Positions 7,050-8,756 of a stretch of DNA of 8,756 nt are shown piece after piece. Where the stretch lies: positions 1-8,756 of the forward strand of contig CAZDVD010000069.1 of the NCBI GenBank assembly GCA_964508765.1. Direction: 5' to 3'. Source of the stretch: JABMPR01 sp964508765 (lineage in GTDB: Bacteria > Fidelibacterota > UBA8477 > JABMPR01). How positions within the stretch are numbered: the first letter of the stretch is position 1; each line of letters starts with the position of its first letter. A model generated the notes under the pieces. The model had not been told where the DNA came from. It saw only the letters and a list, made by a program, of their open reading frames with translations, and did not search any database. A program made the position numbers and the translations under genes.

Positions 7050-7385
7050 CCACCAATTTGTTAGGATTCTGTTATACTCTACTAGAACGATAGACACCCA
7101 CAACTATTAGGGGTTCTCAGGTATATCAACTCAATATGTTGTATATCTAGAGCTTAGAGAGATCATCTCTAGTAGGCTTTGAGGTTTCCTCTGAAGTCAC
7201 TCACCTCGAGCTGAAAATTTTTTAATTTCTGAGAGATAAAATAATGTCGAAGCGTGAGAAAACATTCAGTGGTCCAACAGGCATTTTGAACCCGCTTGCA
7301 TCACTGATGTGAGCTGAATCAAAAGAATATAGTGTTTGCATTATCTGCCTATGCATAGCTTATTTGAGTACAATATTATGACAAC
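7050..7385. other. Divergent intergenic region without a convincing gene
   Basis: Between the receptor promoter and the U32 gene I find no protein-coding gene I trust and no tRNA, rRNA or recognised riboswitch. It holds a 20-base-spaced direct repeat, an AGAGAT-C-ATCTCT palindrome (7158-7170), CATCACTGATG (7299-7309) and CTATGCATAG (7349-7358). Possible -10 boxes for the U32 gene are TACAAT (7369-7374), which would give a leader of about 20 nt, and TAAAAT (7237-7242). Neither has a good -35 at normal spacing, so the promoter is unresolved. Confidence 0.6.
7121..7147. repeat. GTATATC direct repeat, 20-base period
   Basis: GTATATC occurs at 7121-7127 and again at 7141-7147, exactly 20 bases apart, about two helical turns. 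Between them CAAC (7127-7130) and GTTG (7138-7141) form a small inverted repeat. The arrangement fits a regulator binding two sites on one DNA face, but two seven-base copies in AT-rich DNA can occur by chance. Confidence 0.35.
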
Positions 7386-7400
7386 AAGGTGAATACCATT

Positions 7401-8726
7401 ATGAATAAAACCACATCCGAATTATTGCTGCCAGCTGGTAATTTCGAGAAATTAAAATATGCCTTTGCCTATGGGGCAGATGCTGTCTATGCCGGCGTAC
7501 CACGTTATTCTCTGAGAACTCGTGAAAACGATTTCAGGAAAGAGTCCCTGGTCGAGGGTATTGAATACACCCACGCTCTTGGCAAAAAACTATACCTTAC
7601 TATGAATATCTATGCTCATAATTCCAAAATTAAGGGCTTTATGGATGAGATGGAGCGCATGCTTCAGTATGAACCCGATGCTATGATCATGGCTGATCCT
7701 GGTCTCATTCACCTCGCCCGTAAAGAATTCCCTGAATTAGACATTCATTTATCTACCCAGGCCAATTGTACCAACTGGGCCAGTGCAGATTTTTGGAGAG
7801 ACCAGGGGGTCACACGCATCATCCTGTCTAGAGAATTAAGCTTGAAAGAAATCACAGAAATCCATGCTAAAGTCCCAGATGTTGAGCTGGAGGCATTTGT
7901 CCATGGTGCCATTTGCATTGCCTACTCAGGCAGATGTCTCATCTCGAATTATATGAATCACATGGATGCCAATCAGGGGACCTGTACCAACTCTTGTCGC
8001 TGGGGCTACAACTTTGGCCAAAAATCCCCGAGTCTCCTGGAACTGGAGAGTCAGGATATCATAAAAATTGATGCCCCGTACACCCCTCCTGAGGATGGTT
8101 ATTTCCTGGAAGAACCGAAGCGACCCGGACAGTATTTCGATATGAAGGAAGATGAGCATGGCACCTACATGATGAATGCCAAGGATCTCTGTTCCATCGA
8201 ATTGCTTCAACAAATGCGAGATGCCGGTATTGTGAGCTATAAGATTGAGGGACGGACCAAATCTGTGTATTATGCAGCAATGACGGCGCGATCCTATCGG
8301 AAAGCCATTGATGATATGCAGGCAGATCGTCCCTTTGACACAAAGAATCTGGAAGACCTCATTGGTATTGCTCATAGGGGATATATTTCTGGATTCTACA
8401 CCAAAAATCCTCAGGAATATGGTCAGAATTATGTGGATCCATCATCACAGGATTTTACCCATCAAAATGCTGGAATGGTTACCACATGGGATGCTGCGTC
8501 ACAGTTATTGGAATTTGAAATTAAGAATCAAATCAGAGTGGGAGAGACCCTGGAGATTATCTCCCCTGACAATACTGTAGAAATCGTGGTGCAGGAATTA
8601 TTCAATGGAAAAAAACGGCCGGTAGATGTGGTCCATGGTGGTACAGGTCTGGGATACATTCCCTTTGATCATGATCCTGGTGAATTTACCGTGATGCGGA
8701 AAATATTGGCCGAAGCCCGGGGATAA
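7401..8726 (+). CDS. trhP: U32-family protein, probable tRNA 5-hydroxyuridine modification protein TrhP (YegQ-like)
   Basis: The protein is complete at 441 aa, close to E. coli YegQ/TrhP (about 450). The N-terminus ELLLPAGNFEKLKYAFAYGA (residues 7-26) and DAVYAGVPRYSLR are the U32 opening. The U32 signature is EAFVHGAICIAYSGRCLIS (164-182), and four cysteines (C172, C179, C195, C199) are placed to bind the Fe-S cluster expected in this family. DEHGTYMMNAKDL (251-263) and SYKIEGRTKS (279-288) are also characteristic of the YegQ branch, as is HRGYISGFY. TrhP acts in prephenate-dependent hydroxylation of wobble U34 in tRNA, the first step towards mo5U/cmo5U. The family is named as peptidase, but proteolysis is doubtful for this branch. 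I chose ATG 7401 because AAGGTG (7386-7391) lies 9 bases upstream; a GTG at 7389 is in frame but overlaps that site. RlhA-type U32 proteins are a less likely alternative. It is divergent from the receptor gene. Confidence 0.88.
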   Translation: MNKTTSELLLPAGNFEKLKYAFAYGADAVYAGVPRYSLRTRENDFRKESLVEGIEYTHALGKKLYLTMNIYAHNSKIKGFMDEMERMLQYEPDAMIMADPGLIHLARKEFPELDIHLSTQANCTNWASADFWRDQGVTRIILSRELSLKEITEIHAKVPDVELEAFVHGAICIAYSGRCLISNYMNHMDANQGTCTNSCRWGYNFGQKSPSLLELESQDIIKIDAPYTPPEDGYFLEEPKRPGQYFDMKEDEHGTYMMNAKDLCSIELLQQMRDAGIVSYKIEGRTKSVYYAAMTARSYRKAIDDMQADRPFDTKNLEDLIGIAHRGYISGFYTKNPQEYGQNYVDPSSQDFTHQNAGMVTTWDAASQLLEFEIKNQIRVGETLEIISPDNTVEIVVQELFNGKKRPVDVVHGGTGLGYIPFDHDPGEFTVMRKILAEARG

Positions 8727-8742
8727 TTTGTTTTGGTAGGGT

Positions 8743-8756
8743 TGTAGCATGCTACA
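8743..8756. repeat. 14-base perfect palindrome at the window edge
   Basis: TGTAGCATGCTACA is identical to its own reverse complement and begins 17 bases after the trhP stop. The symmetry may continue beyond the window. It could be an operator for the next gene or part of a larger terminator hairpin; the T-rich bases before it (TTTGTTTTGG) would suit a terminator read from the opposite strand. Confidence 0.5.

Noticed and set aside
6876..7103. A 75-codon minus-strand frame ending in an ATGA overlap with the receptor start
   Set aside because: Its start lies upstream of the predicted promoter, its last codons are just the ribosome-binding site of the receptor gene read as protein (KRRKTRR), and the composition is unlike a real protein.
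7071..7103. Second minus-strand promoter TTGTGG/TATAAC
   Set aside because: The spacing between the two boxes is 21 bases, too long for a sigma70 promoter, and the nearby TTGACA-17-TATCTT pair is much better.
7226..7290. CTGAGAGA upstream of trhP as part of a TPP riboswitch
   Set aside because: The other conserved parts (GGGTGC-like and ACCTGAT-like segments) are absent, and the downstream gene is not a thiamine gene.

Overview
This is an ordinary-looking stretch of a Gram-negative bacterial chromosome, most likely from a draft or metagenome-derived assembly, because it holds a run of exactly 100 N at 3893-3992. The large TonB-dependent outer-membrane receptor with an N-terminal carboxypeptidase-regulatory-like domain is typical of the FCB group (Bacteroidota, Neomarinimicrobiota and relatives). 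Its 'EVVASR...ETPVAYTDV' segment reminds me of Neomarinimicrobiota/Marinimicrobia-type proteins, but that is recollection and not a search result.

Left block (1-3892, all + strand). The first gene is cut by the window edge and encodes a protein with alpha/alpha-toroid (prenyltransferase/squalene-cyclase-like) repeats. After 28 bases comes a complete bacterial Lon protease (lon, 792 aa) with intact ATPase and Ser-Lys catalytic motifs. After another 11 bases comes a small protein with two tandem four-cysteine zinc ribbons (zf-TFIIB type). The tight spacing suggests one operon. A perfect palindrome (3657-3686) then precedes a small membrane-protein gene whose 3' end is lost in the assembly gap.

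Gap and middle block (3893-6879). Right after the gap, CCGGGACC followed by seven T looks like the surviving half of a terminator hairpin between converging genes. The minus-strand gene is a complete 950-aa TonB-dependent receptor with signal peptide, regulatory-like domain, plug and a barrel ending in Phe. No SusD-like partner is visible.

Intergenic region (6880-7400) and right block. About 520 bases separate two divergent genes. The receptor has a good sigma70-type promoter (TTGACA-17-TATCTT), a leader of about 135 nt and a strong AAGGAGG ribosome-binding site. The region also holds several short palindromes and a direct repeat that could be regulatory. To the right is a complete U32-family protein closely resembling E. 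coli TrhP (YegQ), which is needed for 5-hydroxyuridine formation in tRNA. The window ends inside or at a 14-base perfect palindrome.

The genes do not form an obvious single pathway: protein quality control (lon), outer-membrane uptake and tRNA modification sit next to each other. I see no CRISPR array, transposase, phage gene, rRNA or tRNA, and no convincing evidence of a new system. The items most worth checking are the alpha-toroid/lon/zinc-ribbon gene cluster and the palindromes of the divergent intergenic region.
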